64,000 nucleotides of DNA from NCBI GenBank assembly GCA_030696345.1, contig JAUYSK010000023.1, positions 124,001-188,000 on the forward strand, written 5' to 3'. Origin of the DNA: Azonexus sp. (GTDB taxonomy: Bacteria; Pseudomonadota; Gammaproteobacteria; Burkholderiales; Rhodocyclaceae). Below are positions 25,801 to 34,948 of this stretch, piece after piece. Made by a program: the position numbers and the translations under genes. The notes beneath the pieces are model-generated. The model saw nothing but the letters and a program-made list of their open reading frames with translations. It ran no database searches and had not been told where the DNA came from. How positions within the stretch are numbered: the first letter of the stretch is position 1; each line of letters starts with the position of its first letter.

Positions 25801-25915
25801 GGTTTACGGCCAGCTACAGAAGGAGGGCGAGGTGGTGCATCTGGTCGCCAAGCGGCTGGTCGATCTTTCCGCCTGGCTGGGTCGGCTAGAGACGGTCAGC
25901 CGCGACTTTCACTGA
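22817..25915 (+). CDS. dnaE2: Error-prone DNA polymerase III alpha subunit DnaE2
   Basis: A protein of 1032 residues from ATG 22817 (MACLAERLPDYAELHCLSN), typical for DnaE2 and shorter than replicative DnaE (about 1160). It has an N-terminal PHP domain, the polymerase palm with the metal-binding aspartates in PDIDVDFEHDRR (about residue 382) and VDILALG (about 530), a helix-hairpin-helix region and a C-terminal OB-fold (VVGRQRPGTATGIVF). It lacks the tau-binding tail of DnaE. It performs mutagenic bypass with ImuA and ImuB. The last 20 bases overlap the convergent acyl carrier protein gene. Confidence 0.95.
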   Translation: MACLAERLPDYAELHCLSNFTFLRGASRPEELVAQAAAQGYAALALTDECSLAGVVRAHLAAKAAGLKFIVGSEMVTVDGLKLIFLACNRHGYGNLSALITLARRRAEKGSYTFQRHDLEAISPSGALPDCLVLWVPGAAPAVDDGRWLAERFPGRAWIAVELHAGPDDTARLDTLQSLAEASDLPMVATGDVHMHLRSRRPLQDVLTALRLKTTVFEAGYALFPNGERHLRSRLRLSRLYTSDLLAETLKIAELCKFSLDELRYEYPEEIIPAGETAASWLRAETQRGLLRRYPGGVPASVSERVEHELLLIAEMAYEAYFLTVYDIVCFARSRDILCQGRGSAANSAVCYALGVTEVDPARSALLFERFISKERGEPPDIDVDFEHDRREEVIQYIYTKYGRERAALAAAVITYRTRGALRDAGRALGFGIAQINALTASLAWWDKREQLPERFAELGLDPKAPRVEKWLAIAEALRGFPRHLTQHVGGFVISRGPLSRLVPVENAAMHERSVIQWDKDDLDAMGLMKVDILALGMLSAIRRMLEMVSQSCGRPFKMHEIPPEDPATYEMLCHADSMGVFQVESRAQMAMLPRLRPRKFYDLVVEVALVRPGPIQGDMVHPYLKRRQGKEPIDKISPEVDAVLARTFGVPIFQEQVMQLAVVAANFTPGEADQLRRAMAAWKRKGGLEPFEQKLLAGMADNGLPESFARRIIAQIQGFGEYGFPESHAASFALLVYASAWLKRHYPAAFLCGLLNSQPMGFYSPSMLIQDAKRHRVSVLPPDVTASDWDSQIDETGAVRLGLREISGFAKVVAERIAAVDRQKQPFSSVADLAARAGLQRRDLDLLAAADALQSLAGHRRQAAWAATIAVVQGDLFDGLTPREVASDLPAPNEGENLVADYRSLGLTLRSHPLSLLRAHLAERRFVTAAYTRAAGHHAAIRVAGIVVGRQRPGTATGIVFVTLEDETGLTNVVVHPQLVEKQRRELLGATLLGVYGQLQKEGEVVHLVAKRLVDLSAWLGRLETVSRDFH

Positions 25916-26156
25916 TCAGCGCCGCCAGCGTAGCCACCGAGCGCAGGTGTTCACGGCTTTTCTCGTCGTTCGCCTCAAGCACGATGCCGTACTTTTTCTT
26001 CAGTGCCAGCACCAGTTCGAGCGCGTCGATCGAATCCAGTCCCAGGCCATCCTCGGCAAAAAGCACCGCGTCATTGTCGATATCGGCCGCCGTAAGGTCT
26101 TCCAGATTCATCGCTTCAATGATGAACAGCTTGAGTTCGTGGTGAAGTGTTTCCAT
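25896..26156 (-). CDS. Acyl carrier protein
   Basis: An 86-residue acidic four-helix protein with the phosphopantetheine attachment site Ser42 in GLGLDSIDALE. It differs from the housekeeping AcpP (usual motif DSLDTVEL) and is not next to fab genes, so it is a specialised carrier. It is the second gene of a pair: the lipoprotein serine hydrolase ends three bases before its start. What is loaded on the carrier is unknown; dedicated carriers of this kind feed polyketide, aryl polyene or lipid modification pathways, but none of those enzymes is nearby. The 3' end overlaps dnaE2 by 20 bases. Confidence 0.85.
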   Translation of the reverse strand: METLHHELKLFIIEAMNLEDLTAADIDNDAVLFAEDGLGLDSIDALELVLALKKKYGIVLEANDEKSREHLRSVATLAALISESRG

Positions 26157-26159
26157 GTT

Positions 26160-27926
26160 TCAGTTCAGTTTCTTGCGCAGCTGGTAACCGGAAAAGCCCA
26201 GCCGTTCTTCATTGTTTTCGTAAATCAGGCGCAGGGTGTCGCCACGGCCGCTACCCAGACCGGCGGTCACAGCCTCGTGATCGGAAACCGGCTGAAAGCC
26301 GATGCGCAACAGCAATTCAGGTTTTTCCGGGAAGCGCACTTCGCCGACGAGCATGCCGCCGTCTTCCTTGAGCTGAATATGATCGGGCGCCGGACCATCG
26401 ATCTTGCCGATGATTTCGTACTTGCCGATGTGTTTCAGGAAACTCTCCGGGATCACCGTCGGCGTCAGTTTTTCACCGAACATCAACGATTCACCGCCGA
26501 GTCGGCCGACGATGATCTGCCGCCCATCCACCTTGACGATAGAGAGGCGAATGTCCTCGAATGCGCCGACATTGACCGGCACCATGCCGAAAATCTTGTA
26601 TTTCAGGGTGAACAACCCATCTTCGTGCGGTACCAGCTGGAAATGATGGCCGACCGCATCGGCATCAATCTTGCCGGATGCAGTGGAAACCTTGGCCAAG
26701 CCGACCAAAGTATCGAAATGGCCATTGAACAGGCGCAACTCCTCGGCGTTCGGCGCGCGCTCGGGCGAACGCACCACCTGGGCCGCTTCCTGACGAATGC
26801 CGGTCTTGGCTTCCAGCATCAGGCGCAGGGCTTCGGAGGCGATTTTTGAAACGGCAACTGCCGAGCTGGCCGAGTTGGAAAGAACGACCACGCCCAGCTT
26901 ATGCTCCGGCAGGATCGCCATCATGCTGTGGGAATCAGGCAGCGAGCCGCCATGACTGGCAACCGGGCCACCGCCGGGAACTTCGATGCCACTCATCATC
27001 CAGCCGAGGCCGACGTATTGCTGGAAGGTCAGCGGGAATCCCTTGTTCTGGATGCGCACCATTTCACGGGCCGAGGCTGCCGAAAGAATCTGCTTGTCGC
27101 CGAATGTTCCATCGGCAAACTGCATTTTTACGAACTGGCTGAGATCAATCACGTTGCTCAACAGGTTGGCAGCCGGCATGTCGCGCAGCGAAAAAACCTC
27201 GATTTCCTTGTTGTTGTCGTAAGCCTTGGCCACGGCCTTGGCAGCAAAGCTGCTCTGGGTCATGCCGAGCGGCTTAAAGAAATGTTGATCCATGTAACTG
27301 GCGAACGGCTCGCCACTGATCTTCTGCACGGTTGCCCCGATCAGCGCCATGCCGACATTGGAGTAGGAAAAGACGTAGTTCGGCGGGAAGGTCAGGTGCT
27401 CATCCTTCAGGCCTTCGATGGCATTTTCAAAACGACCCGGATCGCGCACGAACATGCCGCGCAGGAAGTTTGAGGGCAGGCCGGAGTGGTGCATCATCAC
27501 GTTGCGCGGCGTTACCGGGCCGGCATTCGGGAAGCGGGTCTTGATCGAAAACTCGGGCAGCGCAGCCACCAGCGGCTGATCGATATTGAGCTTGCCCTGT
27601 TCGGCCAGTTGCATGGCGGCGGCGGCGGTGAATACCTTGGCAATCGAGCCGGCGCGATAGACCGTCTCCGGTGTCGCGGCGATATTGTTCTCAAGATCGG
27701 CGTGGCCGAAGCCTTTTTGCCAGATTACCTTCTGGTCATCGACCAGCGCGATGCTGATGCCGGTAATGTCGTTGGCCGACATCTCGCGTTCGACCAGCCA
27801 GGCAAGATAGTTTTGCGTGTATCGGTAATCGCCGCGGACATTGCCTTCGGCAACGGGGGCCGGTGTGGCGCAGGCGCCAAGCAACAGAAGGGCGCTGGCA
27901 ACAAGCAGAAGAAGGCGGCTGGACAT
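26160..27926 (-). CDS. Serine hydrolase lipoprotein (beta-lactamase / PBP fold)
   Basis: A 588-residue protein with a lipoprotein signal ending in LGAC (Cys19), so it is anchored in the cell envelope. It has the class C beta-lactamase/penicillin-binding fold: S94 and K97 in SIAK, Y188 and N190 in YSN, and H325GG in place of KTG. About 200 extra C-terminal residues form a beta-rich domain like those of esterase EstB-type or AmpC-like peptidases. Likely activity: esterase, transacylase or D-amino-acid peptidase rather than antibiotic hydrolysis. The gene is followed directly by an acyl carrier protein gene, which suggests that the substrate may be an acyl group; this is inference. Confidence 0.85.
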   Translation of the reverse strand: MSSRLLLLVASALLLLGACATPAPVAEGNVRGDYRYTQNYLAWLVEREMSANDITGISIALVDDQKVIWQKGFGHADLENNIAATPETVYRAGSIAKVFTAAAAMQLAEQGKLNIDQPLVAALPEFSIKTRFPNAGPVTPRNVMMHHSGLPSNFLRGMFVRDPGRFENAIEGLKDEHLTFPPNYVFSYSNVGMALIGATVQKISGEPFASYMDQHFFKPLGMTQSSFAAKAVAKAYDNNKEIEVFSLRDMPAANLLSNVIDLSQFVKMQFADGTFGDKQILSAASAREMVRIQNKGFPLTFQQYVGLGWMMSGIEVPGGGPVASHGGSLPDSHSMMAILPEHKLGVVVLSNSASSAVAVSKIASEALRLMLEAKTGIRQEAAQVVRSPERAPNAEELRLFNGHFDTLVGLAKVSTASGKIDADAVGHHFQLVPHEDGLFTLKYKIFGMVPVNVGAFEDIRLSIVKVDGRQIIVGRLGGESLMFGEKLTPTVIPESFLKHIGKYEIIGKIDGPAPDHIQLKEDGGMLVGEVRFPEKPELLLRIGFQPVSDHEAVTAGLGSGRGDTLRLIYENNEERLGFSGYQLRKKLN

Positions 27927-28006
27927 GGGAAAGGACTTTCTGAGTGGATACGCAAAACAGCGCGGGATTATAAATCAGATGCCTACGCACCCTCCGGGGA
28001 AAATAG

Positions 28007-28035
28007 CTGACAATTTCAGTCGAGTATTTTAAAAT
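28007..28035 (+). promoter_or_regulatory. Sigma-70-type promoter of cysE
   Basis: CTGACA (28007-28012) and TAAAAT (28030-28035) with a 17-base spacer, 31 bases before the cysE ATG. Both hexamers match consensus in five of six positions. Confidence 0.6.
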
Positions 28036-28066
28036 TCGCCCTCGTTAAAAGAAGGGATTTAGCTTC

Positions 28067-28822
28067 ATGTTTCGGTATCTGCGTGAGGATATCCGTGCGG
28101 TTTTCGACCGCGATCCGGCGGCACGTTCGTTCTGGGAGGTGCTGACCTGCTACCCGGGCATTCATGCCCTGATCCTGCACCGTCTGGCGCACTGGCTCTG
28201 GGGGCATCGCCTGCGCTGGCTGGCTCGTTTCACGGCGCACATTTCCCGTTTTCTGACCGGTATCGAAATTCATCCGGGCGCCAGCATTGGTCGCCGCTTC
28301 TTCATCGACCATGGCATGGGCGTGGTGATTGGTGAAACCGCCGAGATTCAGGACGACGTCACGCTCTACCACGGCGTTACGCTGGGCGGAACTTCGTGGA
28401 ACAAGGGCAAACGCCATCCGACGTTGGAAAATGGTGTAGTGATTGGTGCTGGTGCCAAGGTGCTCGGGCCGATCACGATTTCAGCCGGCGCCAAAGTCGG
28501 CTCCAATGCCGTGGTGACCAAGCCGATACCGGCCGGGATGACCGCCGTCGGCAATCCGGCGCGGATTCTCGACAATTCAGAGCAAACTCGGCAACGCGAG
28601 GAGCAGGCCGAAAAAATGGGCTTCTCAGCCTATGCCGTCGGGCGTGATCAGGATGATCCGCTGGCCAAAGCCATTCACGGTCTGCTCGATCACGCGGCAG
28701 AAACCGACCGTCGCCTGACCTCCCTGCTGAAAGAGCTGGAAGCGCAGGGCGTCAAGTGTGACAGTGAAGTGCTGGCCGCCGACCGCTTCGATCCCAAATA
28801 CCTGAGCAAAATAGTTGACTGA
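28067..28822 (+). CDS. cysE: Serine O-acetyltransferase
   Basis: A 251-residue enzyme making O-acetylserine from serine and acetyl-CoA, the first committed step to cysteine. The N-terminal helical part ([16 protein letters not shown]) and the left-handed beta-helix hexapeptide repeats are clear ([28 protein letters not shown]), with the active-site block [18 protein letters not shown]. The C-terminal tail is longer than usual for short cysE and lacks the terminal Ile typical of enzymes that bind CysK; it ends in KYLSKIVD. It directly precedes the isc operon, supplying the sulfur donor for IscS. The first IscR-like box overlaps its stop codon. Confidence 0.92.
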   Translation: MFRYLREDIRAVFDRDPAARSFWEVLTCYPGIHALILHRLAHWLWGHRLRWLARFTAHISRFLTGIEIHPGASIGRRFFIDHGMGVVIGETAEIQDDVTLYHGVTLGGTSWNKGKRHPTLENGVVIGAGAKVLGPITISAGAKVGSNAVVTKPIPAGMTAVGNPARILDNSEQTRQREEQAEKMGFSAYAVGRDQDDPLAKAIHGLLDHAAETDRRLTSLLKELEAQGVKCDSEVLAADRFDPKYLSKIVD

Positions 28823-28835
28823 TTTAGTCTGACTT
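28811..28835. promoter_or_regulatory. IscR-type box 1 (overlaps the cysE stop)
   Basis: ATAGTTGACTGATTTAGTC matches the E. coli IscR type-1 pattern (ATASYYGACTRWWWYAGTC) at all positions; the remaining right arm is poor. It overlaps the -35 box of the iscR promoter and the last bases of cysE. Confidence 0.6.
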
Positions 28836-28844
28836 AGATATAGT
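28815..28844 (+). promoter_or_regulatory. Promoter of the isc operon
   Basis: TTGACT (28815-28820) and TATAGT (28839-28844) with an 18-base spacer, 37 bases before the iscR ATG. Both hexamers lie within or at the edge of IscR-like boxes, as in E. coli, where holo-IscR represses the operon. Confidence 0.6.
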
Positions 28845-28864
28845 TGACCACAACACTAGGTTAT
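28840..28864. promoter_or_regulatory. IscR-type box 2
   Basis: ATAGTTGACC, then ACAACACTAGGTTAT, matches about 20 of 25 positions of the type-1 IscR pattern, including both outer arms. It begins 29 bases after box 1 with the same nine bases (ATAGTTGAC) and overlaps the -10 box. Confidence 0.5.
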
Positions 28865-28880
28865 TAGCGGGAGAGTCGTA

Positions 28881-29384
28881 ATGCGTTTGACCACCAAAGG
28901 ACGTTTTGCTGTCACGGCCATGATGGACCTTGCCCTGCGGGGCGATGACGGGCCTGTGGCACTGGCCAGCGTCAGTGATCGGCAGAAAATATCGCTGTCT
29001 TATCTCGAACAGCTGTTCGGCAAACTGCGCCGTTACAAGCTGGTCGATAGCGTGCGTGGCCCTGGCGGTGGCTACTGCATCGCCCGGCCGCTCGATCAAC
29101 TGACCGTGGCCGATATCATCCGTGCCGTCGATGAACAGCTCGATGCGACGCAATGCGGCGGCCGCGAAAATTGTCATGACGAACATCGATGCATGACACA
29201 TGACCTCTGGTCTACGCTGAATTCCAGGATGTACGACTACCTGGCTTCGGTCACGCTGGCTGAACTGGTTGATCGCCAGAAGGCAAAGCTGGCCGGCAAG
29301 GCGTCGGTGGTCGAAGACAAGCGCCGCCTGGGGCCGCAGCCACGCATCAAGGCCAGCCGCGAAAAATCTGTTGCGGTGATCTGA
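28881..29384 (+). CDS. iscR: Fe-S cluster assembly regulator IscR
   Basis: A 167-residue Rrf2-family winged-helix repressor. The cluster ligands Cys92, Cys98, Cys104 and His107 are at exactly the E. coli positions (QCGGRENCHDEHRCMTH). With a [2Fe-2S] cluster it represses the isc operon; without it, it acts at other sites. It leads a ten-gene run on the same strand. Two type-1 boxes in its own promoter indicate the usual feedback loop. Confidence 0.97.
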   Translation: MRLTTKGRFAVTAMMDLALRGDDGPVALASVSDRQKISLSYLEQLFGKLRRYKLVDSVRGPGGGYCIARPLDQLTVADIIRAVDEQLDATQCGGRENCHDEHRCMTHDLWSTLNSRMYDYLASVTLAELVDRQKAKLAGKASVVEDKRRLGPQPRIKASREKSVAVI

Positions 29385-29391
29385 ACCATCC

Positions 29392-30552
29392 ATGTTTCGG
29401 CCTGCCTACCTCGACCATAACGCCACGACACCGCTCGATCCTGCGGTGTTGGCGGCTATATTGCCGTGGCTGGAAAGCCAGTACGGCAATGCGTCGAGCC
29501 GGCATGAATTCGGCCGGGCAGCGCGGCGGGCGGTCGATACAGCGCGCCAACAGGTAGCGGCAGCGGTCAATGCACATCCGACTGAGGTGGTTTTCACCAG
29601 CGGCGGCAGCGAGGCCAATAATCTGTTCCTGAAAGGGGCTGCCGCTTCAATGAAGCCGGGGCTGCTGGCCGTCAGCGCCATCGAGCACCCCTGTATTCTG
29701 AAGCCGGCGGCGCAACTGGTTCGCCAGGGCTGGGCGCTGCAGCAGCTTGCGGTGGACGGCTCAGGAAGCCTGAATTTGTCCGATTATGCGGAAACCCTTC
29801 TGGCCAAGCCGAAGCTTATTTCCGTGATGACAGCCAATAACGAAACCGGTGTCGTGCAGGATATTGCGGCGCTGGCAAACGCCGCCAAGGCAGGCGGTGG
29901 CTGGTTCCACACCGATGCCGTGCAGGCGTTGGGCAAGCTGGCAATTGATTTCCGCAGTCTCAATGCGGCCGGGGTGCATGCCATGACGCTGTCGGCGCAC
30001 AAGGCCAATGGGCCTAAAGGTGCAGCGGCGCTGATCCTCGACAAGCGAGTCGAGTTGCAGCCGCTGATCGCTGGTGGTGGTCATGAACGCGGCCTGCGTT
30101 CCGGCACTGAAAATGTGCCGGCTATCGTCGGATTTGGTCTTGCTGCGGAACTTGCGGCGCAAGGTGTTGCCGAACTATCGGCTCGCTTGCGGGCTATGCA
30201 GGCGAAGCTGGAGGCCGGGCTGGTTGGACTGGGCGCCCGGATTTTTGCAACGGAAGCGGTACGGTTGCCAAATACCAGCTATTTCGCCTTCCCGGATATC
30301 GATGGCGAAACGCTGGTCGGCAAGCTGGACCGCGCTGGATTTGCCGTGGCCAGCGGGGCGGCATGCTCCAGCGCCAACCCGGAGCCATCGCATGTTTTGC
30401 GGGCAATGGGTGTGGCACCGGAGATCGCCCGTGGCGCAATACGAGTCAGTCTCGGAGCAAGCAACACCGAGGCCGAAATTGAACAATTCATCAACGCCTT
30501 GCAGGCTACAGTCGGACGCCTGCAGGGACTGACAGCCGTAGCTGCACACTGA
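29392..30552 (+). CDS. NifS-like cysteine desulfurase (first of two in the isc operon)
   Basis: A 386-residue PLP enzyme that takes sulfur from cysteine. Key residues are H99, the PLP lysine K204 in [10 protein letters not shown] and the persulfide Cys325 in [13 protein letters not shown]. It is a class I desulfurase but clearly different from the IscS encoded 28 bases later: shorter, with the NifS-style loop. Tandem desulfurases in an isc operon occur in Rhodocyclaceae and some other betaproteobacteria. It may serve a separate acceptor, or be a duplicate with a division of labour. No nif genes are in the window. Confidence 0.9.
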   Translation: MFRPAYLDHNATTPLDPAVLAAILPWLESQYGNASSRHEFGRAARRAVDTARQQVAAAVNAHPTEVVFTSGGSEANNLFLKGAAASMKPGLLAVSAIEHPCILKPAAQLVRQGWALQQLAVDGSGSLNLSDYAETLLAKPKLISVMTANNETGVVQDIAALANAAKAGGGWFHTDAVQALGKLAIDFRSLNAAGVHAMTLSAHKANGPKGAAALILDKRVELQPLIAGGGHERGLRSGTENVPAIVGFGLAAELAAQGVAELSARLRAMQAKLEAGLVGLGARIFATEAVRLPNTSYFAFPDIDGETLVGKLDRAGFAVASGAACSSANPEPSHVLRAMGVAPEIARGAIRVSLGASNTEAEIEQFINALQATVGRLQGLTAVAAH

Positions 30553-30580
30553 GCTGCCTGAACAACCCGACTTAGCGAGA

Positions 30581-31798
30581 ATGACGATGAAACTCCCCAT
30601 ATACCTGGATTACTCGGCAACCACCCCGGTCGACCCCCGTGTCGCCGAAAAAATGATTCCTTATCTGTGCGAGCACTTCGGCAATCCGGCTTCGCGTTCG
30701 CACAGCTTCGGCTGGGTGGCCGATGCGGCCGTCGAAGAGGCCCGTGAGCAGGTTGCGGCGCTGGTCGGGGCCGATCCCAAGGAAATCGTCTGGACCTCCG
30801 GTGCCACCGAATCGAACAATCTCGCCATCAAGGGTGCTGCCAACTTTTACGCCGGCACCAAGGGCAAGCACATCATCACCGTGAAGACCGAGCACAAGGC
30901 TGTGCTCGATACCGTCCGCGAGATGGAGCGCCAGGGTTTTGAAGCCACCTATCTCGACGTCAAGGAAGATGGTCTGCTTGATCTGGAAGTCTTCAAGGCA
31001 GCCATCCGCCCGGATACGGTGCTGGCCTCGGTGATGTTCGTCAATAACGAAGTCGGCGTCATTCAGCCGATTGCCGAACTGGGCGAAATCTGCCGCGAGA
31101 AAGGCATCATTTTTCACGTCGATGCAGCGCAAGCCACAGGCAAGGTTGATATCGACCTGAGCAAGCTCAAGGTCGACCTGATGAGTTTCTGTGCTCACAA
31201 GACCTATGGCCCGAAAGGCATCGGCGCTTTGTATGTTCGCCGCAAGCCGCGTATTCGCCTTGAGGCCCAGATGCACGGTGGCGGTCACGAGCGCGGTTTC
31301 CGCTCCGGCACCTTGCCGACGCACCAGATTGTCGGCATGGGTGAATGCTTCCGCTTGGCCAAAGATGAAATGGCCGAAGAAAACAAGCACATTGCCGCCT
31401 TGCGCGACAAACTGCTGAAGGGCCTGCAGGATATCGAAGCGACTTTCGTCAATGGTGATCTGACGCAGCGCGTTGCACACAACCTGAACATCAGCTTCGC
31501 CTACGTTGAAGGCGAGTCGATGATCATGGCGATCAAGGATCTGGCAGTCTCATCCGGCTCGGCTTGTACCTCGGCCAGCCTGGAACCTTCCTACGTGCTG
31601 CGCGCCTTGGGGCGTGACGACGAACTGGCTCACAGCTCCATCCGCTTCAGCATCGGCCGCTTCACGACGGAAGATGAAATAGACTATGCAATCAAATTAT
31701 TGCATACGAAAGTTGGCAAACTACGTGAGCTTTCACCGCTGTGGGATATGTATAAGGAAGGCATTGATCTCAGTACCGTCCAGTGGGCCGCACACTAA
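30581..31798 (+). CDS. iscS: Cysteine desulfurase IscS
   Basis: A 405-residue desulfurase nearly identical in layout to E. coli IscS (404): PLP lysine K207 (AHKTYGPKG), persulfide Cys329 in [14 protein letters not shown], and the IscS-type C-terminus ending in LSTVQWAAH. It passes sulfur to IscU. Either ATG 30581 or ATG 30587 may be used; the second gives numbering one less than the E. coli one. It follows the NifS-like gene and precedes iscU by 21 bases with an AAGGAG ribosome site. Confidence 0.97.
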   Translation: MTMKLPIYLDYSATTPVDPRVAEKMIPYLCEHFGNPASRSHSFGWVADAAVEEAREQVAALVGADPKEIVWTSGATESNNLAIKGAANFYAGTKGKHIITVKTEHKAVLDTVREMERQGFEATYLDVKEDGLLDLEVFKAAIRPDTVLASVMFVNNEVGVIQPIAELGEICREKGIIFHVDAAQATGKVDIDLSKLKVDLMSFCAHKTYGPKGIGALYVRRKPRIRLEAQMHGGGHERGFRSGTLPTHQIVGMGECFRLAKDEMAEENKHIAALRDKLLKGLQDIEATFVNGDLTQRVAHNLNISFAYVEGESMIMAIKDLAVSSGSACTSASLEPSYVLRALGRDDELAHSSIRFSIGRFTTEDEIDYAIKLLHTKVGKLRELSPLWDMYKEGIDLSTVQWAAH

Positions 31799-31819
31799 AG
31801 AAATTCAAGGAGAAACAGC

Positions 31820-32203
31820 ATGAGCTATAGCGTAAAAGTCATTGATCACTATGAAAATCCACGTAACGTCGGCACCTTTGCCAAGGACGATGATGGCGTT
31901 GGTACCGGCATGGTTGGTGCCCCGGCCTGCGGCGACGTGATGAAGTTGCAGATCAAGGTCAACAAGGCCGGTGTCATTGAAGATGCCAAGTTCAAGACCT
32001 ACGGTTGCGGTTCGGCGATAGCTTCATCTTCGCTAGTGACCGAATGGGTCAAGGGCAAGACGGTTGATCAGGCTCTGGCCATCAAAAACACCGAGATTGC
32101 CGAAGAATTGGCCCTGCCGCCGGTTAAAATTCACTGTTCGATTCTGGCTGAGGATGCCATCAAGGCAGCCGTGGCCGATTACAAGAAAAAGCACGGAGAA
32201 TAA
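31820..32203 (+). CDS. iscU: Fe-S cluster scaffold IscU
   Basis: A 127-residue scaffold protein. The cluster ligands Cys37, Cys63 and Cys106 and the nearby D39 are present, as is the LPPVK motif (99-103) that HscA binds. It receives sulfur from IscS and passes on [2Fe-2S] clusters with HscA/HscB. A strong AAGGAGAAA site precedes its ATG. Confidence 0.98.
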   Translation: MSYSVKVIDHYENPRNVGTFAKDDDGVGTGMVGAPACGDVMKLQIKVNKAGVIEDAKFKTYGCGSAIASSSLVTEWVKGKTVDQALAIKNTEIAEELALPPVKIHCSILAEDAIKAAVADYKKKHGE

Positions 32204-32205
32204 GC

Positions 32206-32529
32206 ATGGGCGTGACCTTGAGCGACAAGGCAGCGAAACACGTTGCCAATTACCTGACCAAGCGCGGCAAGGGTGTTGGCCTGCGCCTCGGCGTGCGGAC
32301 CAGTGGCTGTTCCGGCATGGCTTACAAGCTGGAATTTGTCGACGAGGTTGATCCCGAGGATATGGTTTTTGAAAGCAATGGTGTCAAGGTGTTCATCGAC
32401 GCCAAGAGCATGCCTTATCTGGAAGGGATGGAGCTTGATTTCACCCGCGAGGGCCTGAACGAAGGTTTCAAGTTCAATAACCCGAACGTGAAAGACCAGT
32501 GCGGTTGCGGCGAATCCTTTAACGTCTGA
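32206..32529 (+). CDS. iscA: A-type Fe-S carrier IscA
   Basis: A 107-residue A-type carrier with the three conserved cysteines C35 (SGCSGM), C99 and C101 (CGCGESF). It takes clusters from IscU to target proteins, mainly for [4Fe-4S] assembly. Starts two bases after the iscU stop; its own stop overlaps the hscB ATG (TGATG). Confidence 0.97.
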   Translation: MGVTLSDKAAKHVANYLTKRGKGVGLRLGVRTSGCSGMAYKLEFVDEVDPEDMVFESNGVKVFIDAKSMPYLEGMELDFTREGLNEGFKFNNPNVKDQCGCGESFNV

Positions 32530-33056
32530 TGGATCTTCGCGCCGACCACTTCGCCTTGTTCGGATTGAACCGTGGCTTTCGGCTCGATCTGTCGGACCTT
32601 GATTCCCGTTTCCGCGACATTCAGGCGCAGGTGCATCCGGACCGCTTTGCCAATGCCGGCGATGCCGAGCGCCGAATCTCGATGCAGTGGGCAACGCATG
32701 CCAACGAGGCTTACCAGACGCTGAAAAAGCCGCTGGAACGGGCCAAGTATCTGTTGCATCTGATTGGCCATGACATTCAGGCGGAAAACAACACCGCGAT
32801 GCCGGCGGAGTTCCTGATGGAACAGATGGAATGGCGCGAAGCGGTGATGGACGCCCGGAATGGTCGCGATCACCACGAACTTGAGCATCTGCATAATCGG
32901 CTGCGCGGTGACATCAACGGTCGCTATCAGGAACTGGGTGAATTGCTCGATGGCAGCGGCGATTTTGTGCTGGCTACCGATCGTGTTCGCCGCCTGATGT
33001 TCCTGGAAAAACTTTTGCACGAAATCGACGACGCACTGGCGTCGCTGGAAGACTAA
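32529..33056 (+). CDS. hscB: Co-chaperone HscB
   Basis: A 175-residue J-domain co-chaperone with the HPD motif at residues 36-38 (VHPDRF) and a C-terminal three-helix bundle that binds IscU. It stimulates the ATPase of HscA and presents IscU to it. Starts in TGATG overlap with iscA and ends two bases before hscA. Confidence 0.95.
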   Translation: MDLRADHFALFGLNRGFRLDLSDLDSRFRDIQAQVHPDRFANAGDAERRISMQWATHANEAYQTLKKPLERAKYLLHLIGHDIQAENNTAMPAEFLMEQMEWREAVMDARNGRDHHELEHLHNRLRGDINGRYQELGELLDGSGDFVLATDRVRRLMFLEKLLHEIDDALASLED

Positions 33057-33058
33057 AA

Positions 33059-34948
33059 ATGGCCCTGTTTCAAATTGCCGAGCCCGGTGAGTCGGCTGCC
33101 CCGCACGAGCACAAACTCGCCGTTGGTATCGACCTCGGTACCACCAACTCGCTGGTTGCTACTGTACGCAGCGGCATGGCCGTCTGCCTGAACGACGAGC
33201 AGGGGCGGCCCTTGCTGCCTTCTGTCGTGCGTTACCACGCCGACAACAGCACCGAAGTTGGTTATGACGCCCAGACCAAACAGGCGGTCGACCCGCGCAA
33301 CACCATTGTTTCGGTCAAGCGTTTCATGGGCCGTGGGCTGAAGGATATTTCGCATGTCGAATCGATGCCCTACGACTTCATCGAAGCGCCGGGTATGGTC
33401 AAGGTCAAGACGATTGCCGGCATCAAGAGTCCGGTCGAAGTCTCGGCTGAAGTGCTGAAAAGTCTGAAAGAGCGTGCCGAGACGGCGCTGGGCGGCGATC
33501 TGGTGGGCGCCGTGATCACCGTGCCGGCCTATTTCGACGATGCGCAGCGCCAGGCCACCAAGGATGCGGCGCGTCTGGCTGGCCTCAATGTGCTGCGCCT
33601 GCTCAACGAACCTACCGCTGCCGCTATCGCCTACGGACTCGATAACGCAGCGGAAGGCGTTTATGCCGTTTTCGACCTGGGTGGCGGAACTTTCGACATC
33701 TCCATTTTGAAGCTGACGAAGGGTGTGTTCGAAGTGATGTCCACCGGCGGCGATTCCGCGCTCGGTGGCGATGATTTTGATCACCGCATATTCTGCTGGG
33801 TCATCGAACAGGCCAAACTGCAGCCGCTGTCGCCGGAAGATGGTCGCTTGCTGATGATGCGTTGCCGCGAAGCCAAGGAGTACCTGACCAACAACCCGGA
33901 AGCGCAGATCACGGTGCGCCTGACCAGCGGTGAAATGGTCGATATCAAGTTCGATGTCGCGACCTTTGCCGCTATCGCCCAGACGCTCATCTCGAAGACC
34001 TTGCAGCCGGTCAAGAAAGCCTTGCGCGATGCTGGTTTACGGGTTGAAGACATCAAGGGTGTCGTCATGGTTGGTGGTTCGACGCGGATGCCGCAGGTGC
34101 AGAAGGCTGTCGGCGATTTTTTCCGACAGGATCCGCTGACCAATCTCGATCCGGACAAGGTTGTCGCCCTGGGCGCTGCGACCCAGGCCAATCTGCTGGT
34201 CGGCAACAAGACTGGCAAGGATGACTGGTTGTTGCTCGATGTCATTCCGCTATCGCTTGGCCTGGAAACGATGGGCGGCCTGACTGAAAAGGTCATTCCA
34301 CGAAATTCGACCATTCCAACCGCCCGCGCCCAGGAATTCACCACTTTCAAGGATGGCCAGACGGCAATGGCGATCCACGTTGTCCAGGGTGAGCGCGAAC
34401 TGGTCAGCGACTGTCGTTCGCTCGCCCGCTTTGAGCTGCGTGGCATTCCGCCGATGGTGGCCGGCGCGGCGCGGATTCGCGTCACCTTCCAGGTTGATGC
34501 CGATGGTCTGCTTTCGGTCGCGGCACGCGAACAGACGACCGGTATTGAAGCTAGCGTGGCCGTCAAGCCGTCTTACGGCCTGTCCGATGATGAAATCGCC
34601 GGCATGCTCAAGGATTCCATGGAGCACGCCAAGGACGATGCGGTGAATCGGGCGCTGAAGGAAGCGCAGGTTGAAGCGCAGCGCATGATCGAAGCGACCG
34701 AAGCGGCGCTCAAGGAAGACCCGCATCTGCTGAGCGCGGCGGAAACGACCAAAATTGTCGCAACCATCGCCAAGCTGCGTGAGACGATGGCTGGCGAAAA
34801 CCGCCGCCAGATCAACATCGCGATGGATGATCTCGGTTTCGAAACTCAGGAATTTGCCCACCGCCGCATGGATCAAAGCATCAAGAAAGTGTTGTCCGGC
34901 CGCAATGTAGCGGACATCAAGGTTGGCGAAGAAGGAGAAAAGGCATGA
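33059..34948 (+). CDS. hscA: Fe-S assembly chaperone HscA
   Basis: A 629-residue specialised Hsp70 (E. coli HscA 616). Nucleotide-binding motifs are clear: [12 protein letters not shown] near residue 23, [33 protein letters not shown] and [10 protein letters not shown]. The substrate domain that grips the IscU LPPVK peptide follows. It ends in ATGA overlap with fdx. Confidence 0.97.
   Translation: MALFQIAEPGESAAPHEHKLAVGIDLGTTNSLVATVRSGMAVCLNDEQGRPLLPSVVRYHADNSTEVGYDAQTKQAVDPRNTIVSVKRFMGRGLKDISHVESMPYDFIEAPGMVKVKTIAGIKSPVEVSAEVLKSLKERAETALGGDLVGAVITVPAYFDDAQRQATKDAARLAGLNVLRLLNEPTAAAIAYGLDNAAEGVYAVFDLGGGTFDISILKLTKGVFEVMSTGGDSALGGDDFDHRIFCWVIEQAKLQPLSPEDGRLLMMRCREAKEYLTNNPEAQITVRLTSGEMVDIKFDVATFAAIAQTLISKTLQPVKKALRDAGLRVEDIKGVVMVGGSTRMPQVQKAVGDFFRQDPLTNLDPDKVVALGAATQANLLVGNKTGKDDWLLLDVIPLSLGLETMGGLTEKVIPRNSTIPTARAQEFTTFKDGQTAMAIHVVQGERELVSDCRSLARFELRGIPPMVAGAARIRVTFQVDADGLLSVAAREQTTGIEASVAVKPSYGLSDDEIAGMLKDSMEHAKDDAVNRALKEAQVEAQRMIEATEAALKEDPHLLSAAETTKIVATIAKLRETMAGENRRQINIAMDDLGFETQEFAHRRMDQSIKKVLSGRNVADIKVGEEGEKA

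Noticed and set aside
26160..27926. Antibiotic-hydrolysing beta-lactamase
   Set aside because: The fold fits, but the HGG in place of KTG, the extra C-terminal domain and the ACP partner fit esterase-like or peptidase-like proteins better.
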